Assembly: GCA_027023425.1 (NCBI GenBank)
Contig: JALVVL010000007.1
Span: forward strand, 25,205-89,204
Length of the DNA stretch: 64,000 nucleotides
Reading direction: 5' to 3'
Origin: Anaerolineales bacterium
GTDB taxonomy: Bacteria > Chloroflexota > Anaerolineae > Anaerolineales > DRMV01
Position numbers and translations under genes: made by a program. Below the pieces are notes generated by a model. It saw nothing but the letters and a program-made list of their open reading frames with translations. It was not told where the DNA came from and made no database searches. Positions 51,115-59,988 of this stretch are shown in pieces. How positions within the stretch are numbered: position 1 is the stretch's first letter; every line of letters starts with the position of its first letter.

Positions 51115-52638
51115 ATGAAAAACAATAATAAATTAGTAATAGGATGCATTGTGGTTTTGGTGTTGGCGTTTTGCGGCTTGCTGGCGGTTGGAGGGGTCTT
51201 ATTTAAGGCCTACTATTTAGACAGAGTGCAGAGTGCGCGCAGTGCTACTGCGGCCTTGCCGACGGCTCTGCCTCAAAAGGCTTCTCCCTCGCCCACAATA
51301 GTTGTGGCAACGCCTACGCCTTTGGCGACGAGCACGGCAACTTCCGTCCCCACACCTACTTTTACCCCAACTTCGCCGCCTACCGTCGCTCCTACCCCAA
51401 CGCTGGCTTCCAATTTGCCACCGGCAAAAGTCATCTTCAGCGATAATTTTGACGACCCCAAAAATGGCAATTGGCGGACATACCACTCTTCGCACGGCAA
51501 AACTTTTTATGCAAATGGCGGCTATCGCATACAGGTTACCTCACCGCAGTACATCATCTGGAGCGAATACGAGGTTGGTGCAAGCGATGCCGTAATCAGT
51601 GTTGATGCGCAAATTGTGCAGTCTACCGGCGAAGGCGAAATTGGCCTGCTGTGTCGCGACGATGAGAAAGGGAACTTTTACGGCTTTGAAGTTACCGAAG
51701 CCGGTGATTATTCAATCTGGAAGATGGTGAATAACGACATCCAAGATATTGTGCCGTGGACGAATATGCCCGAGCCGTATTCCTCTCTGGAGCCCGGCAA
51801 GGTGTACCGCCTTACCGCATTTTGCTCAGGCCATACGCTTGGGTTGGCAATAAATGACAAATGGGTTGATGTTTTGGAAGATGAAACTTTTTCTGCCGGA
51901 GGTTATGTGGGGATGCTCGCGGGCGCAGGTGATAAACCGGGATTTGTGGTGCAGTTTGACAACTTGCTGGTCACCACGCCGCCGCCGCAAGGGGCGCTGC
52001 CGCCTTTGACGGCTTCTGGTTCTTCGGAAGGAACGGCTTCCCCAACGCCTCAAAGCGGCAAAAAGCCCGGCGGCAAACTACTTTTTGCGGACGATTTTTC
52101 GGATAGCGGCAGCGGGTGGGATGTGTACCGCGGCGACGATGCCATCACCGATTATTACCCCGACGGCACTTACCATATCAAGGTGATGGAGAAGCAAACC
52201 GATGTTTGGGCTAACCCGGGCAAGGATTTCCCCGCAAATGTGGTTGTGGAGGTGAAAGCGCTGAAAGTTGGCGGCCCGGAGGATAACGATTTTGGTCTGA
52301 TTTGCCGCTACCAGAATAAGGACAACTTTTACTACTTTGTTATCAGTAGTGATGGCTATTACGGCATTGGGAAAGAATTCAAAGGAAAGCAAATTTTGCT
52401 GAGTAGTAAGGCTTTGGAATACAGCGACCTCATTCCTGAAGGAGCAGTGACGGTGCACTTGCGGGCCGCTTGTGTGCGCGATACCCTTTCGCTTTGGGTG
52501 AACGGCAAGTTGCTTGCCCAAGTTCACGATACCAGCATCACCAAGGGCGGCGATGTAGGCCTCATTGCCGGCACATTTGACACCCCCGGCACTGAGATAA
52601 GTTTTGACGACTTTGTGGTGTATGCTCCTAAACCGTGA
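51115..52638 (+). CDS. Membrane-anchored surface protein with two LamG-like domains
   Basis: This 507-residue protein has one N-terminal hydrophobic helix (about 7-33) and a long Thr/Pro/Ser linker (45-102). Two repeats of a beta-sandwich domain of the concanavalin A/LamG-like (DUF1080-related) kind follow, at about 105-300 and 325-505. Both domains open with an F-DNFDDP or FADDFSDS motif. Both then show GLLCRDDEKGNFYGFEV or GLICRYQNKDNFYYFVI, and end with a GGYVGMLAG or GGDVGLIAG turn. An external sugar or glycan-binding role is inference. AGTGGAGGC precedes the ATG. Confidence 0.7.
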   Translation: MKNNNKLVIGCIVVLVLAFCGLLAVGGVLFKAYYLDRVQSARSATAALPTALPQKASPSPTIVVATPTPLATSTATSVPTPTFTPTSPPTVAPTPTLASNLPPAKVIFSDNFDDPKNGNWRTYHSSHGKTFYANGGYRIQVTSPQYIIWSEYEVGASDAVISVDAQIVQSTGEGEIGLLCRDDEKGNFYGFEVTEAGDYSIWKMVNNDIQDIVPWTNMPEPYSSLEPGKVYRLTAFCSGHTLGLAINDKWVDVLEDETFSAGGYVGMLAGAGDKPGFVVQFDNLLVTTPPPQGALPPLTASGSSEGTASPTPQSGKKPGGKLLFADDFSDSGSGWDVYRGDDAITDYYPDGTYHIKVMEKQTDVWANPGKDFPANVVVEVKALKVGGPEDNDFGLICRYQNKDNFYYFVISSDGYYGIGKEFKGKQILLSSKALEYSDLIPEGAVTVHLRAACVRDTLSLWVNGKLLAQVHDTSITKGGDVGLIAGTFDTPGTEISFDDFVVYAPKP

Positions 52639-52692
52639 TTCAGGCAGGGAAATTGCTCAAAACGCGTAGCACACCAACAATGAGGCAGTACC

Positions 52693-54165
52693 ATGGAAAT
52701 TGAACCCGTCATCGGCCTTGAAATTCATGCTGAACTGAACACCAAGTCCAAAATGTTTTGCGCCTGCCCGGTGGTGGACGCTACCACCGCGGAGCCGAAC
52801 ACCGCGGTCTGCCCGGTGTGCGCGGCCATGCCCGGCGCGCTGCCGGTGGTCAACAAAGAAGCGGTTGCTAAGGGCGCCAAGGTGGCGCTGGCTTTGGGTT
52901 GCACCATCAACCGGGTGAGCATCTTTGCCCGCAAGAACTACTTTTACCCCGACCTGCCCAAGGGCTACCAGATTTCGCAATACGAACTGCCGCTGGCCGA
53001 GCACGGCGCGATCACCATCCGCACCGCCGCGGGCGAGCGGCGCATCCGCGTCCGCCGCGTGCATCTGGAAGAGGACACCGGCAAACTGACCCACGTCCGC
53101 ACCGAGAGCGGCGAGGAATACTCGTTGGTTGACCTCAACCGCGCCGGCGTGCCCCTGCTGGAGATCGTCTCCGAGCCCGACATGCGCTCGGTGGAAGAGG
53201 CTAAAGCGTATGCCATGGCCATCCGGCAAATCGTGCGCTACTTGGGCGTCAACAGCGGCGATATGGAAAAGGGCGTCATTCGCTTTGAAGCCAACGTTTC
53301 AGTGCGCTGGAAGGGCAGCGACGCGCTCAACACCCGCACCGAAATCAAGAACCTGAACAGTTTTCGGGCCTTGGAGCAGGCCGTGACGCAGGAAATTGCT
53401 CGCCAGAGCGAACTGCTGCGCCGCGGTGAGCCGGTCATTCAGCAAACCATGGGCTGGGATGACGCTCGCGGTGTCACCGTGCCCCAGCGGAGCAAGGAAG
53501 AAGCCCACGATTACCGCTACTTCCCCGAGCCCGACCTGCCGCCGCTGGAGGTTTCGTCCGAATGGGTGGAGGAACTGCGCGCGGAACTGCCCGAACTGCC
53601 TTACGCGCGCTTCCGCCGTTTTCAGGAGCAGTACGGGCTCACGGCTTACGCCGCGGAGGTGCTGACCGCCGAGCGCGCGGTGGCCGACTACTACGAAGCC
53701 GCAGTGGAAGCCGCCGCGCCCGCAGTGCCCGCGCAAACCGTCGCCAACTGGGTGACGGGCGAACTGTTTGGCCTGATGAACCAAGCGGGCGTGGGCATCG
53801 CTGCGGTCAAAGTTTCACCGCAGGCGCTGGCCGACCTGCTGCGTCGCATTGCCGCGGGCGAAATCAACAACAACACCGGCAAGAGCGTGCTCGCCGAAAT
53901 GTTCGCCAGCGGCAAAAGCGCGGCAGAAATCATCGCCGAGAAGGGCCTGAAGCAGGTTTCCGACGAAGCGGCCATCCAAGGCTGGGTGGAAGAAGTGCTT
54001 GCCGCGCATCCCAAGGAACTGGAGACCTACCTGAAGGGCAAAGAGGGCGTGGCGAACTTCCTGTTTGGGCAGGTGATGCGCCTGGCGCGCGGGCAAGCGA
54101 ACCCCAAAGTGGTGCGTCAGGTGTTGATGAGAAATTTGCAAGAACGCCGCAAGCATCTTGACTAA
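52693..54165 (+). CDS. gatB: Aspartyl/glutamyl-tRNA amidotransferase subunit B
   Basis: This 490-residue protein is GatB of the GatCAB complex, which makes Gln-tRNA(Gln) and Asn-tRNA(Asn) by amidating misacylated tRNA. It has [97 protein letters not shown] and [13 protein letters not shown]; the C-terminal YqeY-like tail follows from about 400. The kinase-domain Cys/His zinc residues are in CACPV and CPVC. GatA and GatC are not adjacent. Confidence 0.97.
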   Translation: MEIEPVIGLEIHAELNTKSKMFCACPVVDATTAEPNTAVCPVCAAMPGALPVVNKEAVAKGAKVALALGCTINRVSIFARKNYFYPDLPKGYQISQYELPLAEHGAITIRTAAGERRIRVRRVHLEEDTGKLTHVRTESGEEYSLVDLNRAGVPLLEIVSEPDMRSVEEAKAYAMAIRQIVRYLGVNSGDMEKGVIRFEANVSVRWKGSDALNTRTEIKNLNSFRALEQAVTQEIARQSELLRRGEPVIQQTMGWDDARGVTVPQRSKEEAHDYRYFPEPDLPPLEVSSEWVEELRAELPELPYARFRRFQEQYGLTAYAAEVLTAERAVADYYEAAVEAAAPAVPAQTVANWVTGELFGLMNQAGVGIAAVKVSPQALADLLRRIAAGEINNNTGKSVLAEMFASGKSAAEIIAEKGLKQVSDEAAIQGWVEEVLAAHPKELETYLKGKEGVANFLFGQVMRLARGQANPKVVRQVLMRNLQERRKHLD

Positions 54166-54184
54166 GGGTGAAGTTTGGAGTAAT

Positions 54185-54400
54185 CTTTAATTGCGGAAGG
54201 AAAACCACAGAAGGCACAGAAACACCACAGAAAACACAGAAATTTTTTCTTGGCGTCTTTTGTGTCCTTGGCGTCAACCTCTTTGTGCTCTCTGCGCCTC
54301 TGCTTTCTCTGCGTCTTTGCGTCACTTTCTTGGCGTCCTTTGTGTCCCTTGGCGACCTTGGCATTCAAAAAAATCCGCGTTCGTCCGTTGCGATCTATAA
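54185..54400. repeat. CACAGAAGGCACAG/CTCTGCGTC mosaic repeat
   Basis: The segment starts AACCACAGAAGGCACAGAAA, continues CACCACAGAAAACACAGAAA, then CTTGGCGTCTTTTGTGTCC and CTCTGCGTCTTTGCG words. It closely matches the order of words at 3318-3460. No gene is visible. Confidence 0.8.
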
Positions 54401-54458
54401 GGGCACTTGAATAAAGTGATGGTGAAGTGTAAGGAACAACTTTGTCCCGAGGAATGTC

Positions 54459-54773
54459 GTGCGTATTGACGACATTGTGAAGGCCGTTAGGGACGGGCGG
54501 ATTCGCATTATTGACCACGCAGACGAAGAGGCACATGCCGACCACTTGTCGTATGACGAAATTTTCTTTAGCGTTTTGCAAGGCGAAATCATAGAAGAGT
54601 ACCCCACCGATAAACCGTATCCCAGTTGTTTGGTTTATGGTGAGAGTTTTACGGGTGAGCCAATTCATACTGTTTGGGCTTACGATGAGAGAACGGGTTG
54701 GGCTGTTTTGGTGACGGTATATCGCCCAGACCCCGGAAGATGGATTGATTGGCGAGTTAGAGTGAAGCGATGA
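54459..54773 (+). CDS. DUF4258-like toxin candidate
   Basis: This 104-residue protein resembles the DUF4258 domain found in small toxin-antitoxin pairs: an early helix with VRDGRIRIIDHADEEAHAD, then LSYDEIFFSVLQGEIIEEYP, a VYGESFTGEPIHTVWAYDER strand pair and a VTVYRPDPGRWIDW end. DUF4258 proteins are often RelE/BrnT-like RNase relatives. The start is GTG after CGAGGAAT. Its stop overlaps the next gene by 4 bp, which carries an antitoxin-like zinc motif. Confidence 0.7.
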   Translation: MRIDDIVKAVRDGRIRIIDHADEEAHADHLSYDEIFFSVLQGEIIEEYPTDKPYPSCLVYGESFTGEPIHTVWAYDERTGWAVLVTVYRPDPGRWIDWRVRVKR

Positions 54774-55012
54774 GCGAACTGGACAAATGCCCCATTTGCG
54801 GCGGCGAACTGGTTGAGAAAGAAGTTGAAAAGTTGCTGAAGGGCGGTTCTAACACAGCGGTAGTACGGGTGAAGGCATTGGTGTGCACACGTTGTGGTGA
54901 GCGCCTGTATACCGCCGCCACGGTGAGGCGATTTGAGCAAATTCGCCGTAAACTGGCAAGGCAGGATGTGGCAGACTTCCGCCCCATTGGGCAATTCTTT
55001 CAAGTTGGGTAG
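54770..55012 (+). CDS. YgiT-type zinc-finger antitoxin-like protein
   Basis: This 80-residue protein has two CxxC pairs (Cys7/Cys10 in CPICGG and Cys39/Cys42 in CTRCGE), the layout of YgiT/MqsA-type antitoxins. The segment before the second pair, VVRVKALVC, and the following LYTAATVRRFEQIRRK helix match too. It lacks the helix-turn-helix DNA-binding half of full MqsA, so it may bind its partner but not DNA. Its ATG overlaps the DUF4258-like gene stop (ATGA). Confidence 0.75.
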   Translation: MSELDKCPICGGELVEKEVEKLLKGGSNTAVVRVKALVCTRCGERLYTAATVRRFEQIRRKLARQDVADFRPIGQFFQVG

Positions 55013-55090
55013 ATTCCTCTGCAACGCAAAACCATCGTCAATTCCACAAGGCTAACGGCAATGAAGAACCTTCGTCGGCGCATCATTGTG

Positions 55091-55140
55091 AATAAACTTT
55101 GAGCACGAGCGGGCACCATCCCGAGTGGTGCCCGTTTATT
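55091..55140 (+). terminator. Terminator-like hairpin before the first gdhA
   Basis: CGGGCACCA (55110-55118) pairs with TGGTGCCCG (55126-55134) around TCCCGAG and is followed by TTTATTAT. An outer AATAAAC/GTTTATT pairing could extend it. It may terminate the toxin-antitoxin transcript or attenuate gdhA, whose start is 34 bp further on. Confidence 0.65.
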
Positions 55141-55167
55141 ATCTTCCAGAATGGAGTGACTTTGCTC

Positions 55168-56454
55168 ATGTCCGAATCGGTGAACGCATTCAAGATGGCC
55201 CAGCAACAATTTGACCACGTGGCCGAGTTGCTGGGCCTGAACGAAGACGTAGCGCAAATGCTGCGCCAGCCCATGCGGGAATTCCATTTCCAGATTCCCG
55301 TGCGGCTGGATAACGGCCACATCAAGACGTTTTTGGGCTACCGCGTGCAACACAACGATGCGCGCGGCCCGGCCAAGGGTGGCATTCGCTTCCACCCCAA
55401 AGAGACCATTGACACGGTGCGCGCGCTCGCCATGTGGATGACTTGGAAAACCGCGGTCGCCGACATACCTTTGGGCGGCGCCAAAGGTGGTGTGGCGGTT
55501 GACCCGGCCACCCTCTCTCGCGGGGAACTGGAGCGCTTGTGCCGCGGCTGGATTGACCAGATCTGGCGCAACATTGGGCCGCGCATTGACGTCCCCGCGC
55601 CCGATGTGGGCACCAACCCCCAGATGATGGGCTGGATGATGGACGAGTATTCCAAACTTGTTGGCGAATACACCCCCGGCGCAATCACGGGCAAGCCCGT
55701 AGGCGGCGGCGGCTCGTTGGGCCGCGCCGAGGCTACCGGTTTTGGCGTGGTCTACAACATCCGCGAGGCCATGAAACACCTTGGCATTGACCCAAGCAAG
55801 AGTACCGCTTCGGTGCAAGGTTTCGGCAACGTGGCTCAGAACGCCGTCATCGGTTTCATTGAAATCCTTGGCGGCAAAGTGGCCTGCGTTTCCTACTGGG
55901 ACCGCCAAGATAAAAAACCCTACACCCTCTGCCACCCTGAGGGTGTTGACCCCCATTTCCTCAAAAGCATTACCGACCAATACGGCACAATTGACAAGCA
56001 AAAAGCCCAAAAGGCAGGCTACGTGCTGGAAGACGAGATGGCTTGGCTTGCCAAGGACGTGGATGTGCTCATCCCTGCCGCGCTGGAAGGCCAAATCACC
56101 GGCGAGACGGTCAAACTCATCAGCGATAAAGTCAAAATCCTTGCCGAAGGCGCCAACGGCCCCACTACCCCCGAGGCCGACGCGGTGTTGCAGGAGCGGG
56201 GCATCTTCGTCATCCCCGATTTTCTCTGCAATTCCGGCGGCGTGACCGTTTCCTACTTTGAAAGCGTGCAAAACGACATGAATTTTTACTGGACGCGGGA
56301 TGAAGTGCTGGAGCGTCTGGACAAGAAGATGAGCCAAGCCTTTCAGGGTGTGCTCCAGATGGCGTTGGATGAGGAGGTGTATACCCGCGACGCGGCTTAC
56401 ATGGTAGCCATTGACCGGGTAGTCAAGGCCATGGAAATTCGTGGCTGGATTTAG
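55168..56454 (+). CDS. gdhA: Glutamate dehydrogenase (copy 1)
   Basis: This 428-residue enzyme is a hexameric-type NAD(P) glutamate dehydrogenase, converting glutamate and 2-oxoglutarate. It has GYRVQHNDARGPAKGGIRFH (substrate-binding Lys in GPAKGGIRF), the catalytic Lys in [18 protein letters not shown] and the coenzyme loop SVQGFGNVAQNA near 210. The conserved [12 protein letters not shown] and [11 protein letters not shown] follow. I chose the ATG at 55168; GGAG lies 11 bases upstream, and a TTG at 55162 is closer to it. A terminator follows the stop, then a paralogue. Confidence 0.93.
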   Translation: MSESVNAFKMAQQQFDHVAELLGLNEDVAQMLRQPMREFHFQIPVRLDNGHIKTFLGYRVQHNDARGPAKGGIRFHPKETIDTVRALAMWMTWKTAVADIPLGGAKGGVAVDPATLSRGELERLCRGWIDQIWRNIGPRIDVPAPDVGTNPQMMGWMMDEYSKLVGEYTPGAITGKPVGGGGSLGRAEATGFGVVYNIREAMKHLGIDPSKSTASVQGFGNVAQNAVIGFIEILGGKVACVSYWDRQDKKPYTLCHPEGVDPHFLKSITDQYGTIDKQKAQKAGYVLEDEMAWLAKDVDVLIPAALEGQITGETVKLISDKVKILAEGANGPTTPEADAVLQERGIFVIPDFLCNSGGVTVSYFESVQNDMNFYWTRDEVLERLDKKMSQAFQGVLQMALDEEVYTRDAAYMVAIDRVVKAMEIRGWI

Positions 56455-56460
56455 CAACAC

Positions 56461-56493
56461 CGCCGCTTGCGTTTGCAGGCGGCGTTTGTTTTT
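56461..56493 (+). terminator. Rho-independent terminator between the two gdhA genes
   Basis: CGCCGCTTGC (56461-56470) pairs with GCAGGCGGCG (56475-56484), one T-G pair included, around GTTT, followed by TTTGTTTTT. Confidence 0.88.
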
Positions 56494-56527
56494 GATAAAC
56501 CCAATTCACATCCAATAGGAGGATACC

Positions 56528-57778
56528 ATGTCCAAGCACAATCCCTTCAAAATAGCACAAGCACAGTTGGACGCCGCTGCTGAGCGGCTCGGTCTTGACG
56601 AGGCCACCCACGAAATGCTCCGTTGGCCTATGCGTGAAATCCATGTCACCTTCCCTGTGCGTATGGATGACGGCTCGGTGAAGGTGTTTCACGGCTTCCG
56701 CGTGCAATACAACAACTCCCGTGGGCCGACGAAAGGCGGCATTCGCTTTCACCCCGCGGAGACCGTGGATACGGTGCGCGCGTTGGCCGCGTGGATGACC
56801 TGGAAGACAGCAGTTGTGGATATTCCTCTGGGCGGTGCCAAGGGTGGCGTAATCTGCGATCCGCACAAACTTTCCAACTCGGAACTTGAGCGGCTGTCGC
56901 GCGGCTACATCCGCGCCATCGGCACCGCGCTTCTGGGGCTGGAGAAGGACGTGCCCGCGCCCGATGTTTACACCACCCCGCAAATCATGGCCTGGATGAT
57001 GGATGAATTTTCCACCATGCAGGGCTGGAACGAATTTGGCATGATCACCGGCAAGCCCCTTCCGCTGGGAGGCTCTAAAGGCCGCGGCGACGCCACCGCT
57101 CGCGGCGGTATGTACACCCTGCGCGAGGCGGCCAAGGTGCTCGGTATGGAACTGAAAGATGCCCCCACCGCCATTCAGGGCTATGGCAATGCCGGTTACT
57201 TTGCCCATGTGCTCGGCAGCGAAATGTTTGGCCTCAAGGTGGTCGCGGTTTCCGACTCCAAAGGCGGCATCTACAATCCCAAAGGGTTGGACTACAAGGC
57301 CGTGATGGCGCACAAGAAAGAGACTGGCTCGGTCATCAACTTCCCCGGTGCGGACAATATCACCAACGAAGAACTGTTGGAACTGGACGTGCCGGTGCTG
57401 GTGCCCGCGGCGCTGGAGGACGTGATTACCGACGAAAACGCCGGCCGCATCAAGGCCAAGGTGATCGTGGAACTGGCTAACGGCCCCACCACCCCTGAGG
57501 CCGACCTCATCTTGCACGATAAGGGTGCTTACGTTATCCCCGACTTCTTGGCCAACGCCGGCGGCGTGACGGTTTCCTACTTTGAGATGGTGCAAAACGC
57601 CTATGACTACTACTGGGATCTGGAAACCGTGCACGAGCGGCTGGACAAGAAGATGACCGCGGCCTTCCACGCCGTGCACGAAATGGCGCAGAAAGAGGGC
57701 GTCCACAACCGCTTGGCGGCCTACATGGTGGCCGTGGCGCGCGTGGCCGAAGCCATGAAACTGCGCGGCTGGGTGTAA
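56528..57778 (+). CDS. gdhA: Glutamate dehydrogenase (copy 2)
   Basis: This 416-residue enzyme is a second Glu dehydrogenase-family protein, about half alike to copy 1 by eye. It has [55 protein letters not shown] as the coenzyme loop and [14 protein letters not shown]. Two residues differ from copy 1 in the PAKGG and EGANG motifs. Such pairs may differ in cofactor or direction, or form mixed hexamers. TAGGAGGATACC precedes the ATG. A strong terminator follows. Confidence 0.93.
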   Translation: MSKHNPFKIAQAQLDAAAERLGLDEATHEMLRWPMREIHVTFPVRMDDGSVKVFHGFRVQYNNSRGPTKGGIRFHPAETVDTVRALAAWMTWKTAVVDIPLGGAKGGVICDPHKLSNSELERLSRGYIRAIGTALLGLEKDVPAPDVYTTPQIMAWMMDEFSTMQGWNEFGMITGKPLPLGGSKGRGDATARGGMYTLREAAKVLGMELKDAPTAIQGYGNAGYFAHVLGSEMFGLKVVAVSDSKGGIYNPKGLDYKAVMAHKKETGSVINFPGADNITNEELLELDVPVLVPAALEDVITDENAGRIKAKVIVELANGPTTPEADLILHDKGAYVIPDFLANAGGVTVSYFEMVQNAYDYYWDLETVHERLDKKMTAAFHAVHEMAQKEGVHNRLAAYMVAVARVAEAMKLRGWV

Positions 57779-57803
57779 TTCTTTTGCCCCCAACCATAAT
57801 TTC

Positions 57804-57835
57804 AAAAGCCCGACGGGGTAACCCGTCGGGCTTTT
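57804..57835. terminator. Strong terminator after the gdhA pair
   Basis: AAAAGCCCGACGGG (57804-57817) and CCCGTCGGGCTTTT (57822-57835) form a 14-bp stem around GTAA. A and T runs flank it, so it can work in both directions. Confidence 0.93.
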
Positions 57836-58151
57836 GAGTTTTAGGCGCTTTTGGGCCGGGAATTTCACCTTTGGTTGTCTTTGAAATTGTGCGGTATAAT
57901 CTATGCGGTCAGTTCTAAGGATTTTCGTGAAATTGTAGTTATCCTATCAATTTGTGAATAGGGCGTTGAGATTTTGGAACTTGTCTGGTATCCTATAGCC
58001 GCTTTCCCAAGCGTCAAGTTTGCTCCCGCCGCTTGGTGGGGAAATTTGAAGGGCGGTAAGCGCCCGCGAAAGGCATTTCGTCTGCAGTATCGGTGGCGAG
58101 CGTTTGAATTTGCTCGCCCACTGCAACAATTTTTTTGTTGAAGGAGTTGTT
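57836..58151 (+). promoter_or_regulatory. Promoter-bearing intergenic region
   Basis: This 316-bp gap has TTGGTT (57871) and TATAAT (57895-57900) spaced 18 bp apart, a possible promoter with a leader of about 240 bases for the HTH-protein gene. AAGGAG at 58141 is its ribosome site. Apart from short AT-rich segments near 57930-57990 I see no gene, terminator or known RNA motif. Confidence 0.5.
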
Positions 58152-58802
58152 ATGGACTGGCATCATAAAGAATGGCTCACATTAGGGGAAGTAGCCCGCA
58201 TTTTGGGCGTTCATCCTTCCACTGTGCGCATTTGGGCGGATCAGGGGAAGATACCGGCTCATCGCACTCAGGGCGGGCATCGGCGGTTTAAACGCGCTGA
58301 GTTGGAACTTTGGATGCTGGCGCGAAAGCGAGAGGAGAACGAATCGTTGCCGCGCGACGCTGTAATGTCCGCTTTGCGGAGTGTGCGCATTCATATTGCC
58401 GAAGGTTCTCTGGACAAAGAAAAGTGGTACAAGAAACTGGATGAGATTGCTCGCGAGCATTATCGCCGCGCTGGCAAGGCGATGGTGCAGAGTTTATGGG
58501 CTTACCTCGCCGAGGGTTCCCCTGAGGCAGAGGTTGAAGCCCGCTCTATCGGCTATGAATACGCCGCGCGCGGGCACCAATACGGCCTTACCTTTTACGA
58601 ATCAGTGCGCTCTTTTCTCTTCTTCCACGGCATTTTGGTGAGCACTTTGTGGGACGCGTTTGAAGAAGCCGAAATTTCATCCCCGAAAATGTGGACTGAA
58701 CTTGTGCGACGCCTAAACAAATTCTCCAAGCAAGTTTTGCTTACCTTGGCCGAAACTTACGAATCTTACAACCGCAAGTACGCCCTTGAAGAGGAAAGTT
58801 GA
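58152..58802 (+). CDS. MerR/excisionase-type HTH protein with helical sensor-like C-terminus
   Basis: This 216-residue protein has an N-terminal winged HTH of the MerR/excisionase (BldC-like) type: WLTLGEVARILGVHPSTVRI followed by GKIPAHRTQGGHRRFKRAEL. A helical C-terminal half (about 85-205) has AREHYRRAGKAMVQSLWAYL and SFLFFHGILVSTLWDAFEEA. I think it resembles RsbRD-N-like or globin-fold sensor regions, but only loosely. The ATG at 58152 follows AAGGAG. The gene is 28 bp before a receiver/roadblock gene, so the two probably work together in signalling. Confidence 0.7.
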   Translation: MDWHHKEWLTLGEVARILGVHPSTVRIWADQGKIPAHRTQGGHRRFKRAELELWMLARKREENESLPRDAVMSALRSVRIHIAEGSLDKEKWYKKLDEIAREHYRRAGKAMVQSLWAYLAEGSPEAEVEARSIGYEYAARGHQYGLTFYESVRSFLFFHGILVSTLWDAFEEAEISSPKMWTELVRRLNKFSKQVLLTLAETYESYNRKYALEEES

Positions 58803-58830
58803 TTTCCTCTGCGCAGAGGTGTGAAACGCT

Positions 58831-59952
58831 ATGAGTTTGCATCGTGTTCTTATTGTGGAAGACAATCGTGAACTCGCCCGCGTTTTGCGGGCGGCCATTC
58901 TTTCGTTAGGTGAAGAGAAGTTTGAGGTGGTTGAGGTTCCTTCCGGAGAAGAGGCCTTGCTTGAACTCGGCCGCGGTGGTTACGACCTCGCTATTGTGGA
59001 TATCGTGCTGCCGGGCATGGACGGCGTGCGCTTTGCTAAAAAGTTTCGTAAGTTGTTCCCCGATGCGAGCATAATTCTGATTTCCGGTGCTGATGAGGAA
59101 AGGTTGAAAGCCGGTGCAAAAGAGGTCGGCGCGCAGGTGTGGTTTACCAAGCCGTTGGAATTTGCGGACTTGCTTGACACAATAGAACGCCAACTGGGTA
59201 TGGTTGATAGCATACTCGGCGATTCGGAGGAAGAGCCTGACGCCGAGGAGCAGGCTTCTTACCGCATGTCTGACTTGGTGGCTGACCTGCGCGACAAAAT
59301 GGGGGCCAAGGTCATTGCGGTGGTGGATGAAGTTGGGCGCATTACTTTGCAGGCGGGCTCTGCAGAAGAATACATTGTGGTGCAGCGAGTGTTGCCCCTT
59401 GTGATGGCCGCTCACGCGGCCGCTTTGAAGGCTTCGTGGGGGCTGGATAGTCGCGTGCCGCGCAACTTCATCGCTTTTGAAACAGATGGGATTTCAGTTT
59501 ACCTTGCTTCTCTTGATTATCGCTATGCTTTGGTAGCCATCTGCGCTCGGCCGTGTCCACAAAATGGCGTGACCAATTGGCACACTTTGCTTGCCGATGC
59601 AGTTACCAATTTGCGCGAAATTTTAAAGGGTATTGGGCTTATTCCGCTGAAGGGGGAGGAACAGGATGAAACGGTTGTTGAGACCGAAGTAGTGCCTGAA
59701 GAGCCTGAGGCTGAAGTAGAACCAGAAGAGGAAGTGCCTCTGGAGGATGAGGAAACAGATCCCTCGCTTCTTGAATTGCTGAACAGTGGTATTGCCCTTG
59801 AGCAAGCCGATGAGTTTTGGGAAAAAGAGGCCGACAAAGAGGAACTGCTCAGCACCGTGAACCCAAAGGCCATTTCATACGAACAGGCGGGTAGGCTCGG
59901 TTTGGTGAAGGCGGATGAGGAAGAGAGCGGTGAGGGTGAGTTGAGTCGTTAG
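58831..59952 (+). CDS. Receiver-domain protein with roadblock-like module and acidic tail
   Basis: This 373-residue protein starts with a response-regulator receiver (about 3-125): the acidic pair E10-D11, phosphoacceptor D57 in LAIVDIVLPGMDG, Ser in LISGADEE and Lys in WFTKPLEF. A second module (about 145-275) looks like a roadblock/LC7 domain, with AKVIAVVDEVGRITLQAGSA and RNFIAFETDGISVYLASLDY. A long Glu-rich tail follows. No DNA-binding or enzymatic output domain exists, so I infer output by protein contact, perhaps with the upstream HTH protein or a small GTPase. Its last codons lie in a repeat array. Confidence 0.75.
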   Translation: MSLHRVLIVEDNRELARVLRAAILSLGEEKFEVVEVPSGEEALLELGRGGYDLAIVDIVLPGMDGVRFAKKFRKLFPDASIILISGADEERLKAGAKEVGAQVWFTKPLEFADLLDTIERQLGMVDSILGDSEEEPDAEEQASYRMSDLVADLRDKMGAKVIAVVDEVGRITLQAGSAEEYIVVQRVLPLVMAAHAAALKASWGLDSRVPRNFIAFETDGISVYLASLDYRYALVAICARPCPQNGVTNWHTLLADAVTNLREILKGIGLIPLKGEEQDETVVETEVVPEEPEAEVEPEEEVPLEDEETDPSLLELLNSGIALEQADEFWEKEADKEELLSTVNPKAISYEQAGRLGLVKADEEESGEGELSR

Positions 59953-59988
59953 GGCGTTAGTCGTTGGGGCGTTGGGCCGTAGGTAGAG
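59941..59988. repeat. 8-bp tandem array ending in GTAGAG
   Basis: GTCGTTAG, GGCGTTAG, TCGTTGGG and GCGTTGGG words repeat and end in GTAGAGTAGAAA, then pass into CACAGAGGACACAG. The array starts inside the 3' end of the receiver gene, whose last three codons and stop (59950-59952) are array sequence. Confidence 0.85.

Noticed and set aside
55000..57868. Two long open frames antisense to the two gdhA genes
   Set aside because: Both mirror the same paralogous sequence, which explains why both are open; no independent protein signal.
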